Source of the DNA: an uncultured Muribaculaceae bacterium
Lineage (GTDB): Bacteria > Bacteroidota > Bacteroidia > Bacteroidales > Muribaculaceae
Length of the DNA stretch: 52,211 nt
Direction: 5' to 3'
NCBI GenBank assembly: GCA_938039795.1
Contig: CALHWU010000057.1
Location: 1-52,211, forward strand
The notes under the pieces are model-generated. The model was not told where the DNA came from, did no database searches, and worked only from the letters and a program-made list of their open reading frames with translations. The position numbers were made by a program, and so were the translations under genes. The first letter of the stretch is position 1. Each line of letters starts with the position of its first letter. Positions 7,251-14,853 of this stretch are shown here, piece after piece.

Positions 7251-8816
7251 TTATTTTTCTGTTTCAAAATCGGTTTCGGCGCCCTTTCGGAGCTGTCGGG
7301 CCATGATGCACATCTCGGCTGCAAGGAATGCGGTGAATACGACAGCAAACATCCAGAATGTGGTCTGAACGCTGCCTGCGGAAATGTCGCTGACAGCGGC
7401 CTGCACGGGCATCAGCCCCTCGATGATCCAGGGCTGGCGTCCTACTTCGGCTGTAACCCATCCTGCTTCGGAGCAGATCCATACGATAGGTATTGATGCG
7501 ATCGCAAGCCATATATACCACCTCTTTTCGAGCAAGGCGGGGCGCCGGAATGCTCCCCAGAGTGTCAGGGCGAGCATGAGGCAGAGGAATCCGCCGGCCA
7601 GCACCATGATGTGGAACGCATAGTAGGTCACCGCTACCGGCGGCACGGCCTGCTGCGGCGAATTGAAATATCCGTAGCCGAAGTAGCGGAAGTCGGCCTT
7701 GATGCGTGCAGCTGCGGATGTCATGGCGGCAGTGTCGCCGGCCTTGCGGGCCTCGTCATACTGCCGCAGGGCCTCCTGGGCGCGCTGTCCGGCGGCTATG
7801 CGGTCGGCATAGCTCTCGGTCGTGGTCTCTTTGCCGTCGTCGCCGGTAGTGCGGCCGGCTATCAGATCGTTGATGCCGGGCACGTATCCGTCGAAGTCGT
7901 GAGTGGCAAGAAACGACAGTCCCTTGGGAATGCTGATGTTGAACAGGAAGTCGGGCTGGTCGTCGCCCGGCTTTTTGTCGGGGTTGAGTATGCCGAACGC
8001 GCTGATGGCCTGACCGGCGGAGCCGTCGTAAAGGCCCTCCATCGCTGCAAGCTTCATGGGCTGCACGCGGGCCACGTCGACTGCCGATCCGTCGCCGCTC
8101 CAGAGCGTGCCGAGCATGCCTATGGCACCCACAGCCGACGCTATCCTGATGGAGCTGACGGCCATGGCGCGGTTGCGTCCGCGGAGCATGAACCAGGCCG
8201 AGATGCCCGTGACGAATACGCCGGAGAGCACCCATCCCGACATGACGGCATGGAAAAACTTGTGCATGGCCACGGGAGAGAACGCCACAGCCCAGAAATC
8301 GTCCATGACATTGCGCATCTGCGCCGGATCGAATTCCATTCCTACCGGATACTGCATCCAGGCGTTGGCTATGAGTATCCAGAGGGCGGAGATCGAGGCG
8401 CCGATGGCTGTCAGCCACGTGGCGGCAAGATGGAAGCGGGGACTGACCTTTTTCCATCCGAAAAACATCACGGCTATGAATGTCGACTCCATGAAGAACG
8501 CCAGGAGTCCTTCGATTGCCAGCGGGGCGCCGAAGATGTCGCCTACAAACCAGCTGTAGTTCGACCAGTTGGTGCCGAATTCAAATTCCAGTATGATGCC
8601 TGTGGCCACTCCGAGGGCGAAGTTGATGCCGAAGAGCGTCATCCAGAATTTTGTGATAGCCAGCCAGCGCTGTGAGCGCGTGCGGTAGTAGATAGTCTCC
8701 ATTATGCCGATGATCACCGATATGCCGAGGGTGAGCGGCACGAACAGCCAGTGATACATGGCTGTGAGCGCAAACTGCCATCGTGACCAGTCGACTACTT
8801 CTACAAGATTTTCCAT
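7251..8816 (-). CDS. cydA: Cytochrome bd ubiquinol oxidase subunit I
   Basis: 521 residues from MENLVEVVDWSRWQ, the same size as E. coli CydA (522); the open frame extends upstream but this ATG gives the standard N-terminus. His22 in MYHWLFVPLTLG corresponds to the heme b595 ligand (His19 of E. coli). The b558 His and Met ligand regions lie in MHKFFHAVMSGW and in the C-terminal half. GRQPWIIEGLMP is the conserved quinol-site/Q-loop motif. The enzyme binds hemes b558, b595 and d and oxidises quinol. Order DUF4492-cydA-cydB is the usual Bacteroidota arrangement; no cydD/cydC transporter genes are here. Confidence 0.97.
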   Translation of the reverse strand: MENLVEVVDWSRWQFALTAMYHWLFVPLTLGISVIIGIMETIYYRTRSQRWLAITKFWMTLFGINFALGVATGIILEFEFGTNWSNYSWFVGDIFGAPLAIEGLLAFFMESTFIAVMFFGWKKVSPRFHLAATWLTAIGASISALWILIANAWMQYPVGMEFDPAQMRNVMDDFWAVAFSPVAMHKFFHAVMSGWVLSGVFVTGISAWFMLRGRNRAMAVSSIRIASAVGAIGMLGTLWSGDGSAVDVARVQPMKLAAMEGLYDGSAGQAISAFGILNPDKKPGDDQPDFLFNISIPKGLSFLATHDFDGYVPGINDLIAGRTTGDDGKETTTESYADRIAAGQRAQEALRQYDEARKAGDTAAMTSAAARIKADFRYFGYGYFNSPQQAVPPVAVTYYAFHIMVLAGGFLCLMLALTLWGAFRRPALLEKRWYIWLAIASIPIVWICSEAGWVTAEVGRQPWIIEGLMPVQAAVSDISAGSVQTTFWMFAVVFTAFLAAEMCIMARQLRKGAETDFETEK

Positions 8817-8866
8817 TTTTGTCGGATTATTGGATTGTGATATAATTTGTTGTATTGATTTTTCGG

Positions 8867-9166
8867 TCACCGGGAGCCGTTGCCGCGGTCGATCAGCTCG
8901 GAGCGCACCGCTTCGGCGCGCTCGTCGTCGGTAGAGTAGTCGCGGCTTAGGAGGTCGGGGAAAAAGAATAGTCTGAACGCCAGGAAGAGCAGAGCGAGCT
9001 TTATGAGTATGAGCGCCCACAGGCTTCGCCCCACGGTCATGGAGCGGAAGCCGTCGATGTAAAGGTCGGCGGCCCGGCGCAGGAAGCTCTGATGTGGATT
9101 TGCCTCGGCATGAGCTTCGGGGCGGTTAGTTCCCCTGTCTGTCTCCAATGGTCTTTTCATGCGCAT
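8867..9166 (-). CDS. DUF4492 small membrane protein of the cytochrome bd operon
   Basis: 99 residues (97 if the second Met is used). After a hydrophilic head it has YIDGFRSMTVGRSLWALILI followed by a single transmembrane helix ending FLAFRLFFFPDLL, the family core of DUF4492, which sits directly before cydA in many Bacteroidota. Its role is unproven; by position it could be an accessory or assembly subunit like CydX in Proteobacteria, which is also a one-helix protein (inference). A TATTTTTG box on the minus strand lies at plus 9206-9213, giving a leader of about 40 nt for the whole operon. Confidence 0.85.
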   Translation of the reverse strand: MRMKRPLETDRGTNRPEAHAEANPHQSFLRRAADLYIDGFRSMTVGRSLWALILIKLALLFLAFRLFFFPDLLSRDYSTDDERAEAVRSELIDRGNGSR

Positions 9167-9205
9167 AAAGTTCGTAAATATGCCGTGATATGGCAACTTT
9201 TTCGA

Positions 9206-9213
9206 CAAAAATA
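9206..9213 (-). promoter_or_regulatory. Bacteroidota -7 box (TATTTTTG) of the DUF4492-cydAB operon
   Basis: Minus-strand TATTTTTG, 39 nt before the first start codon of the operon. It is back to back with the tRNA promoter at 9243-9274. Confidence 0.5.
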
Positions 9214-9242
9214 TCATTTCTCTGAAAACTTCTCGCGGATGA

Positions 9243-9274
9243 TTTGGAGATTTGCAAAAAACATACTACCTTTG
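9243..9274 (+). promoter_or_regulatory. Promoter of the tRNA-Ser/tRNA-Cys unit
   Basis: TTTG at 9243-9246 and TACCTTTG at 9267-9274 are separated by 20 bp, matching the Bacteroidota housekeeping consensus TTTG-N20-TAnnTTTG. The first tRNA begins 36 bp after the -7 box. Confidence 0.75.
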
Positions 9275-9310
9275 CACCACCAATGAGAAATCGTTGGCAG
9301 CAATTACCAC

Positions 9311-9400
9311 GGTGAGGTGGGTGAGTGGCTGAAACCACCAGTTTGCTAAACTGACGTAGGAGCAATCCTACCACGAGTTCGAATCTCGTCCTCACCGCCA
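9311..9400 (+). tRNA. tRNA-Ser (anticodon GCU)
   Basis: Class II tRNA of 90 nt with encoded CCA. The acceptor arms GGTGAGG/CCTCACC are perfect, the anticodon loop TTGCTAA gives GCU, a long variable arm (GTAGGAGCAATCCTAC) is present, and the T-arm reads CGAGTTCGAATCTCG. Confidence 0.95.
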
Positions 9401-9445
9401 TAGAGGGAAGACCGACGCCCTGCAAGGCATCACTTCCTTTTTTAT

Positions 9446-9516
9446 GGTACCATGGCCGAGTGGTTAGGCAACGGTCTGCAAAACCGTGTACAGCAGTTCG
9501 ATTCTGCTTGGTACCT
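9446..9516 (+). tRNA. tRNA-Cys (anticodon GCA)
   Basis: 71 nt, acceptor arms GGTACCA/TGGTACC, anticodon loop CTGCAAA giving GCA, T-arm GCAGTTCGATTCTGC, and U73 as discriminator, the main identity base of tRNA-Cys. Unlike the tRNA-Ser upstream it has no encoded CCA (CTT follows), so the tail must be added by nucleotidyltransferase. Confidence 0.94.
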
Positions 9517-9540
9517 CTTGGTAAATAATTAAAAGTTTGA

Positions 9541-9580
9541 GCGGTTGTCGGGTGGGAGCTTGACAACCGGTTCGCTTTTA
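9541..9580 (+). terminator. Intrinsic terminator of the tRNA unit
   Basis: Arms CGGTTGTC (9542-9549) and GACAACCG (9562-9569) form an 8-bp stem, followed by TTCGCTTTTA. It is 25 bp after tRNA-Cys. Confidence 0.6.
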
Positions 9581-9639
9581 TGGGGGAATATGAATATAGC
9601 ACTCCGACTATATGTCTCTACACTGCCGGAGTGCACCGG

Positions 9640-11559
9640 TCAGCGCGTCTGGCCGCGCAGGTCGATGTTGAAAAGCTGGCGGCCGTCGGCGCCCCACACG
9701 AACACCTGCTCCTCGCGTCCTTTCGTAAGGTTGCGGAGCACCATAACGGCGTTGGCCGGAGCAGTGAATCCGATGCTGAATCCCTCGGACACCTTGCGCC
9801 CGAGCGACTTTACGCCGCGATCGGTGAAATATACGAGTTCATACTCCTGGCCGGGCAGCACGAAGTTGTCGTCGTTGTGCGCCACGAGAAAAAGATTGGC
9901 GATGTCGCTGTCCGAATCAAACTTCACTATCATGTCGCCGCAGTCGGGTTGAAGCGGCGCCCACGAGAGTATGTTGTTGTCGACGATGTCGCTGTAGCGG
10001 CCGTCGGAAGCTGTGCGTCCGGCTATGGATGCCGGGAACGGATCGGCGCCTACGGAGTCGCGGCTCGCTGTCAGCGACGCTATCATGGCGTTGCCCGGTG
10101 TGTCCTTGATGAGGCGTACGTAGCGTTCGCGCAGCGGCTCGTCGAGGGGGATGCGGCAGTAGCTGTGAGCGGGTGTCTGTAGTATTTTGTGGATGTCGCG
10201 CCAGGGGCCGGCAGCGGTCGGCGCGGCTTGTATGCGGCAGCCGATGAGTGTTGACATGCGCTCTACGAGATGAAATCTCCGTGGAAATTTTCGTGTGAGT
10301 CTGACCTTGTGTGGTTCGTCGTGGCGTGGCTCGAACGAGTGGACGCGGCCGTCGGCCGTCAGCATGAATGGCCAGCCGCACTGCTCGTAGCGTCCCGAGA
10401 CGGCCCGCACAGGGAAGAATATCACTTCAGGTTCTATGTCGGTGAACACGGCTCTGCCGCCGCTGCGGCGCGCTATGTCGACCGGCGCGAATGCGTGGCC
10501 GGTGAAGATGCCTAAGTATACGTCGCCATCGCCGCTGACCTCCACTTCGGCTTGGTTGTGGCCGAAATATTCGGCGGTGACATCCTTCAGCCGGGGGTGG
10601 AGCAGGAGCGGAGGGGTGTTGTGGAGGCCGGCATATTTTTCGAGGCGTTCGAGCTGAGGACCGAACGTCATGCGGTAGACCTTGCCTTTGCGGCGCAGGT
10701 CGTAGTGGATGCTGTCGCGTGTGGGAAGGAAACGCATGTTGTCAAACATCCGGTAGATCCTGTCGTGATTGTCATACACCACATTCCATCGGTGCGAGCC
10801 GCCGTTGTCGGGCGATACCGGCATCATGTCCACGCTGACCGGTATGCCCATGGCGCGCATGGCGTAGGCTGTGCGGTCGCAGTCCTCGCGGCAGAAGCCT
10901 ATCGGGGCTTCGAGCAGCCGCAGCGCCGACCGGTGGGGCGTCTGCAGCAGGTCGCTGTAGGGGCATGCGCTGATGAAGGCCGACACGATCCGCGCCGCGT
11001 CGACGGCGTTGTCGAGCGCGGCTATGGAGTCCTCTGTCGGCGCGAGCCACTGCCGGTAAGGGCCGCGCCACTCGCTGACCGGTTCGTTGCCCATGCGGTA
11101 GGGCATGAGCAGTTCGGCCGCCTGTTCGTCGGTCAGCGCGGCGTTCCATTTGCGGCTCGCTCGCAGTCGGCGGGTGTCGTCGATGTGCCCGCGCAGCCAG
11201 TCAGCTGTGAGTGTCGTCAGGTCGCTCGTGCGCTGCATCGGCATCGCCGCGAACTTCCGGCCCGCTTCGGCCTCCTCGGGCGTCAGATCCCGGTTTCCGG
11301 CGGCTATGGTATAGATAGCCTCTATCGAGTCCATTCCCGGGCCGGTGAGCGTGCCCTGGCCTATCATCGCTATCGCCATGAGCTCGGCCATATGACGGTC
11401 GGAGCCTTCGTATGACTCCACCATCGAGCGTATCTGTGCCTCGTTGCTCCCGGCGTCGGCATAGGCACGGGCGAGCAGCCGGTCATGGTCGGTGGTGCAT
11501 GATGCGGCTATCGCCAGGGTAGCCGTCAGAGCTGTAAGATGTCGAAGTTTTGCAAGCAT
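9640..11559 (-). CDS. Transglutaminase-like lipoprotein
   Basis: 639 residues from MLAKLRHLTA, with lipobox AAS-C21, so it is a lipidated envelope protein. The longer upstream frame would add 22 residues before the signal peptide and is not used. A transglutaminase-like core spans about 190-275: Cys227 in FCREDCDRTAYA, His256 in GSHRWNVV and Asp263 in VYDNHDR form the expected Cys-His-Asp triad. The C-terminal ~350 residues look like beta-sandwich modules. The family is seen in Bacteroidota surface proteins; whether this one is a protease, amidase or crosslinker cannot be told. A TAATTTTG box ends exactly 5 nt before this ATG. It is divergent from the TIR-Sel1 gene. Confidence 0.75.
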   Translation of the reverse strand: MLAKLRHLTALTATLAIAASCTTDHDRLLARAYADAGSNEAQIRSMVESYEGSDRHMAELMAIAMIGQGTLTGPGMDSIEAIYTIAAGNRDLTPEEAEAGRKFAAMPMQRTSDLTTLTADWLRGHIDDTRRLRASRKWNAALTDEQAAELLMPYRMGNEPVSEWRGPYRQWLAPTEDSIAALDNAVDAARIVSAFISACPYSDLLQTPHRSALRLLEAPIGFCREDCDRTAYAMRAMGIPVSVDMMPVSPDNGGSHRWNVVYDNHDRIYRMFDNMRFLPTRDSIHYDLRRKGKVYRMTFGPQLERLEKYAGLHNTPPLLLHPRLKDVTAEYFGHNQAEVEVSGDGDVYLGIFTGHAFAPVDIARRSGGRAVFTDIEPEVIFFPVRAVSGRYEQCGWPFMLTADGRVHSFEPRHDEPHKVRLTRKFPRRFHLVERMSTLIGCRIQAAPTAAGPWRDIHKILQTPAHSYCRIPLDEPLRERYVRLIKDTPGNAMIASLTASRDSVGADPFPASIAGRTASDGRYSDIVDNNILSWAPLQPDCGDMIVKFDSDSDIANLFLVAHNDDNFVLPGQEYELVYFTDRGVKSLGRKVSEGFSIGFTAPANAVMVLRNLTKGREEQVFVWGADGRQLFNIDLRGQTR

Positions 11560-11564
11560 ACGCG

Positions 11565-11572
11565 CAAAATTA
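11565..11572 (-). promoter_or_regulatory. -7 box TAATTTTG placed 5 nt before the ATG of the transglutaminase-like gene
   Basis: On the minus strand the order is TAATTTTG-CGCGT-ATG. With transcription starting about 5 nt after the box, the mRNA would begin at or next to the start codon (leaderless). Confidence 0.5.
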
Positions 11573-11594
11573 GGCAAATTCCCGATATTTTGCC

Positions 11595-11602
11595 TATATT
11601 TG
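11595..11602 (+). promoter_or_regulatory. -7 box TATATTTG of the TIR-Sel1 gene
   Basis: Matches TAnnTTTG, 28 nt before the ATG at 11631. It faces away from the -7 box of the transglutaminase-like gene 23 bp to the left. Confidence 0.55.
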
Positions 11603-11630
11603 TCAATCAAACATTTCTGACGCATATATT

Positions 11631-12632
11631 ATGACCTACGACGTTTTTATCAGCTACAGCCGCAAGGATATGGCTGTGGCCGACGAGATAACCCGTGCGC
11701 TCGATGCCGCCGGAATATCTTATTTCATCGACAGGCAGGGGATCGCCGGGGGGATGGAGTCCCCCGCCGTTCTCGCCCGCGCCATCATGGACAGCCGCGT
11801 ATTCCTCTTTCTGGCGAGCCGTAACTCGTATGCGTCGAAGTTTGCCAACAATGAGATTACTTTTGCTTTCAATAAGAAGGAGAGGAACCGCATACTGCCC
11901 TATATAATAGACGACTCGCAGCTGCCGGTCGAAATGGAATTTGTTTTCGCCGGCATCAACTGGCGCACCCGCAGCCAGCATCCCGTCGCCACCCTCGTGG
12001 CTGATCTCCGCGCGCTGCTCGGGCATTCGGCAGGCGCAGCTGGGATGCAACCGACTGAGAAGGAACTGAAGGACTGGTTCGGTAAAGGGAGTGTGGCTTA
12101 TGGCCGTAAGGACTATGGCGAGGCCCTGATATGGTATCAAAAAGCGGCTGAATATGGACACTCCGGCGCTCAATGTAATTTAGGAGTGATGTATGAAGGG
12201 GGCATGGGGGTTGAGCGGGATAGTTTCCAGGCAGCCCGATGGTATCGCATGGCTGCCGGACAAGGAAATGTGGCGGCGCAACATAATTTAGGCTACATGT
12301 ATGCACATGGAAGAGGTGTCGCTGAAGATTTTTCCGAGGCCTTACGATGGTATATGAAAGCTGCAGAGCAGGGATACGCCAGGTCGCAATGCAATATCGG
12401 ATTTATTTATGCGCAAGGAAAAGGGGTGGCGCAGGATTATGCCGAGGCAGCGCGCTGGTTCAGAATGGCGGCTGAACAGGGGAGCGCTTTGGCACAGTAT
12501 AATCTCGGAGGTATGTATGAAAACGGCTACGGATTGCCAAAAGACAGCTCGGAGGCTGCACGTTGGTATCGTAAGGCGGCCGACAACGGGCATGCGGATG
12601 CGAAGGCACGGCTGGAGCAGCTGACGAAATGA
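11631..12632 (+). CDS. TIR domain protein with C-terminal Sel1-like repeats
   Basis: 333 residues, no signal peptide, so cytosolic. Residues 1-132 are a bacterial TIR domain: MTYDVFISYSRKD (box 1), then SRVFLFLASRNSYASKFANNE, where Glu75 is at the position of the NADase catalytic glutamate. After a short linker, residues about 146-322 hold five Sel1-like repeats; the last four have an exact 36-residue period (starts near 179, 215, 251, 287) with the usual A-x-x-N-L-G-x-x-Y and A-x-x-W-Y/F-x-x-A-A pattern. Bacterial TIRs act as NAD+ hydrolases or signalling cyclases in immunity; Sel1 repeats bind proteins. A defence or signalling role is inference. No Thoeris ThsA or other partner gene is adjacent. 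Confidence 0.9.
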   Translation: MTYDVFISYSRKDMAVADEITRALDAAGISYFIDRQGIAGGMESPAVLARAIMDSRVFLFLASRNSYASKFANNEITFAFNKKERNRILPYIIDDSQLPVEMEFVFAGINWRTRSQHPVATLVADLRALLGHSAGAAGMQPTEKELKDWFGKGSVAYGRKDYGEALIWYQKAAEYGHSGAQCNLGVMYEGGMGVERDSFQAARWYRMAAGQGNVAAQHNLGYMYAHGRGVAEDFSEALRWYMKAAEQGYARSQCNIGFIYAQGKGVAQDYAEAARWFRMAAEQGSALAQYNLGGMYENGYGLPKDSSEAARWYRKAADNGHADAKARLEQLTK

Positions 12633-12634
12633 TA

Positions 12635-12649
12635 CGTCACCACGTGACG
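12635..12649. repeat. Short inverted repeat after the TIR-Sel1 gene
   Basis: CGTCAC-CAC-GTGACG begins 3 bp after the stop codon. It is too short and T-poor to call a terminator with confidence. Confidence 0.3.
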
Positions 12650-12737
12650 GGTCGTGGAATTAGGTTCCCGTAGGCGGCGGGCGATAAACAAATCGCGGGG
12701 CGGGGGCGTTTTATATTAAATCATAAATACGGTCACT

Positions 12738-12893
12738 ATGTCGCATAAACATCACAACAGAAATCAGTCGGACGACCGCCAGAACCGGTCGCTCTATCCG
12801 CCCTGCACACGGCGCACCATGTGGCTCGCCATCATCATCTCCGTGGTGATCGTGGCTGCCGGCATCTGGGCTTTCTACTCGATACTCGGCTGA
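12738..12893 (+). CDS. Small single-pass membrane protein (51 aa)
   Basis: Starts MSHKHHNRNQSDDRQNRSLY, a hydrophilic His/Asn/Arg-rich head, followed by PPCTRRTMW and one transmembrane helix (about residues 29-47) and a two- to four-residue tail. The head-helix organisation predicts a cytoplasmic N-terminus. The family is not recognised. It lies 61 bp upstream of slyD; the slyD sigma-54-like element follows its stop by 13 bp, so the two may be transcribed separately. Confidence 0.55.
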   Translation: MSHKHHNRNQSDDRQNRSLYPPCTRRTMWLAIIISVVIVAAGIWAFYSILG

Positions 12894-12905
12894 CACCCGA
12901 GTCTC

Positions 12906-12921
12906 TGGCACGGTTTTTGCA
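12906..12921 (+). promoter_or_regulatory. Sigma-54-type -24/-12 promoter upstream of slyD
   Basis: CTGGCACGGTTTTTGCA matches the RpoN consensus YTGGCACG-N4-TTGCW at every fixed position: TGGCAC at 12906-12911, a 5-nt gap, TTGC at 12917-12920. The predicted start is near 12932, about 22 nt before the slyD ATG. No activator binding site was identified. Confidence 0.6.
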
Positions 12922-12953
12922 ACCTCAAAAGAAAATCAAACATCATAAAATAT

Positions 12954-13556
12954 ATGGAAAAGATTCAACCCGGAAAATATGTAGAGCTGGGCTATGACCT
13001 CTATGAGGTCACTCCCCGCGGTGAGATTCTCGTGCATCAGACCGATAAGGCCGATCCCGAGAAGATAATATTCGGAGTCACTCCCGGCATGATCCGTCCG
13101 CTTGAGAAGGCCATCGAGGGCCTGGAGCAGGGCGGCGAGTTCGACGTGACGGTCAAGGCCGCCGAGGCTTTCGGCCCGCACGATCCCGAGCAGGTGGCGC
13201 GTCTGGAGAAGGACGTGTTCACCGTCGACGGCAAATTCGACTCCGAGATGGTAAAGCCGGGCGCCATGCTCCCGATGATGACCTCCGACGGCTACCGCAT
13301 CAACGGTCTTGTGGAGGAAGTGACTGACACCGAGGTAGTGATGGACTTCAACCACCCTCTCGCAGGCAAGGACGTGCGCTTCAAGGGTTCGATCCTGACC
13401 GTGCGCGACGCCACTCCCGAAGAACTTCAGCCGGCCCACGGCTGCGGTTGCGGCTGCCATCATGACGGCGGCGACTGCGGCGACGGCTGCGGCTGTTCCG
13501 ACCACGACGGCGATTCATGCGGCTGTCACGACCATGACGGCTGCGGCTGCCACTGA
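12954..13556 (+). CDS. slyD: FKBP-type peptidyl-prolyl isomerase, SlyD family, with Cys/His-rich metal tail
   Basis: 200 residues. The FKBP core (1-70 and about 130-155, with GVTPGMIRPLEKAIEGL at 41-57) is interrupted by the chaperone insert-in-flap domain (about 72-128), with AAEAFGPHDPEQ at the junction. Residues 161-200 are almost only Cys, His, Gly and Asp (10 Cys, 7 His), a nickel/zinc-binding tail like that of E. coli SlyD but here with more Cys. SlyD isomerises prolyl bonds, holds unfolded chains and supplies Ni to hydrogenase. A perfect sigma-54-type element lies upstream and a GC-rich hairpin follows. Confidence 0.93.
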   Translation: MEKIQPGKYVELGYDLYEVTPRGEILVHQTDKADPEKIIFGVTPGMIRPLEKAIEGLEQGGEFDVTVKAAEAFGPHDPEQVARLEKDVFTVDGKFDSEMVKPGAMLPMMTSDGYRINGLVEEVTDTEVVMDFNHPLAGKDVRFKGSILTVRDATPEELQPAHGCGCGCHHDGGDCGDGCGCSDHDGDSCGCHDHDGCGCH

Positions 13557-13584
13557 TTATCACGTTTAAGGCCAGATAGCTTCC

Positions 13585-13626
13585 GGCCCCCGCTCCGACG
13601 CCTCCCGAAGGTCCGGCGCGGGGGCC
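13585..13626 (+). terminator. GC-rich hairpin after slyD
   Basis: Nine-bp arms GGCCCCCGC (13585-13593) and GCGGGGGCC (13618-13626). There is no T-run, so it could be a poor terminator or a 3'-end stabiliser. Confidence 0.4.
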
Positions 13627-13687
13627 GCTCTGCATGAGCGGCGTCAAAAAAGCGGGCCGCATGGCGCCAAATGCCGAAATTTTTACA

Positions 13688-13695
13688 TACCTTTG
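13688..13695 (+). promoter_or_regulatory. -7 box TACCTTTG of dnaN
   Basis: TAnnTTTG match, 31 nt before the dnaN ATG at 13727. Confidence 0.55.
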
Positions 13696-13726
13696 TAGGT
13701 CAGTAACTACAACACCTTACGAAGAC

Positions 13727-14851
13727 ATGAAATTCAATGTTCCGAGCAAGACCCTCAGCGGCTTCGTGTCAGCTGTCAGCAAGGTCATAAACTCAAAAAA
13801 TCCGCTTACGATCCTCAACAATTTCCTCTTCGTGCTTGAGGAAAATACCCTGACGGTGAAAGCGTCGGACTCGGAGAACTCTCTCGTGGCGCGTCTCGAA
13901 GTGACCGGCGCAGAGGGCGAAGGATCATTCTGCCTCGACGCCCGCCGCATCGTGGAGCTGCTCCGCGAGCTTCCCGATCAGGGCATTACGTTCGATATCA
14001 ACGACGATAATCTTGAGGTGAAGATCTCCTATTCGAGCGGCGACTATTCCACCGTGGGTCTTAACGGACGCGAATATCCCGAGCCGGAGCAGGTTGACGC
14101 CGGCGACCGTCTCAGCTTCGTATGCCCCACCGAGGTGGTGATGAAGGGCATCGAGAACACCCTCTTCGCCGTCGGCACCGACGACCTGCGTCCGCAGATG
14201 ATGGGCATCCTCTGGGACGTGCGCCCCGACCATATCGTGTTTGTGGCCACCGACACCCGCAAGCTCGTGAAGTTCACCAACTCGCTGGTGCAGCCCGAGT
14301 GCGAGTGCTCGTTCATACTCCCGCTGAAGCCCGCCACGGTGCTGAAGAATGTCTTCGTCAAGGAGGATTCGATACGGGTCACCGTCAGCGAGCGCAACGT
14401 GAGGTTCGAATCCGAATCCTATACGTTCGACTGCCGCCTGATCAAGGGCAATTTCCCTCCCTACGAGCGCGTGATTCCGGCCAACAACCCCTACACGCTG
14501 ACCATCGACCGCCAGTCGCTCATCAACTCGCTGCGCCGAGTGTGCGTGTTCGGCGACGACGGCAACGGCCTCGTCAAATTCAAGCTCTCCTCCGACAATC
14601 TGACCCTGCGCGCCCAGGACAGCAGCTACGGCACCTCGGGCCTCGAATCGCTACCCTGCCAGTATGACGGAGCCGAGCTTCTCATAGGTTTCGGAGCGCC
14701 TTATCTGCTGGAGATATTCAACACTCTCTCTACGGCCGACGTCATGATGAAGCTCGCCGACCCGAGCCACGCGGCCATCTGTCTACCCTCCGAGAACGCC
14801 CCCGGCACGGAGCTGCTCATGCTCCTGATGCCGATGCATATAGTCGACTGA
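13727..14851 (+). CDS. dnaN: DNA polymerase III sliding clamp (beta subunit)
   Basis: 374 residues from MKFNVPSKTLSGFVSAVSKV, the standard N-terminus; an upstream in-frame ATG at 13634 would overlap the promoter and is rejected. Three repeated clamp domains of about 120 residues are present, with FCLDARRIVELLRELPD in domain 1, YPEPE in the domain 1-2 linker and the C-terminal ELLMLLMPMHIVD, close to the canonical M-P-M/I-R-L end. It encircles DNA and tethers the polymerase. It heads a compact plus-strand run; the exonuclease gene begins 2 bp after its stop. No dnaA is adjacent, so the usual origin arrangement is absent. Confidence 0.97.
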   Translation: MKFNVPSKTLSGFVSAVSKVINSKNPLTILNNFLFVLEENTLTVKASDSENSLVARLEVTGAEGEGSFCLDARRIVELLRELPDQGITFDINDDNLEVKISYSSGDYSTVGLNGREYPEPEQVDAGDRLSFVCPTEVVMKGIENTLFAVGTDDLRPQMMGILWDVRPDHIVFVATDTRKLVKFTNSLVQPECECSFILPLKPATVLKNVFVKEDSIRVTVSERNVRFESESYTFDCRLIKGNFPPYERVIPANNPYTLTIDRQSLINSLRRVCVFGDDGNGLVKFKLSSDNLTLRAQDSSYGTSGLESLPCQYDGAELLIGFGAPYLLEIFNTLSTADVMMKLADPSHAAICLPSENAPGTELLMLLMPMHIVD

Positions 14852-14853
14852 TC

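Noticed and set aside
13727..14851. dnaN as a marker for the replication origin.
   Set aside because: dnaA, rpmH and gyr genes are absent around it and no DnaA-box cluster was seen; in Bacteroidota dnaN is often away from the origin.
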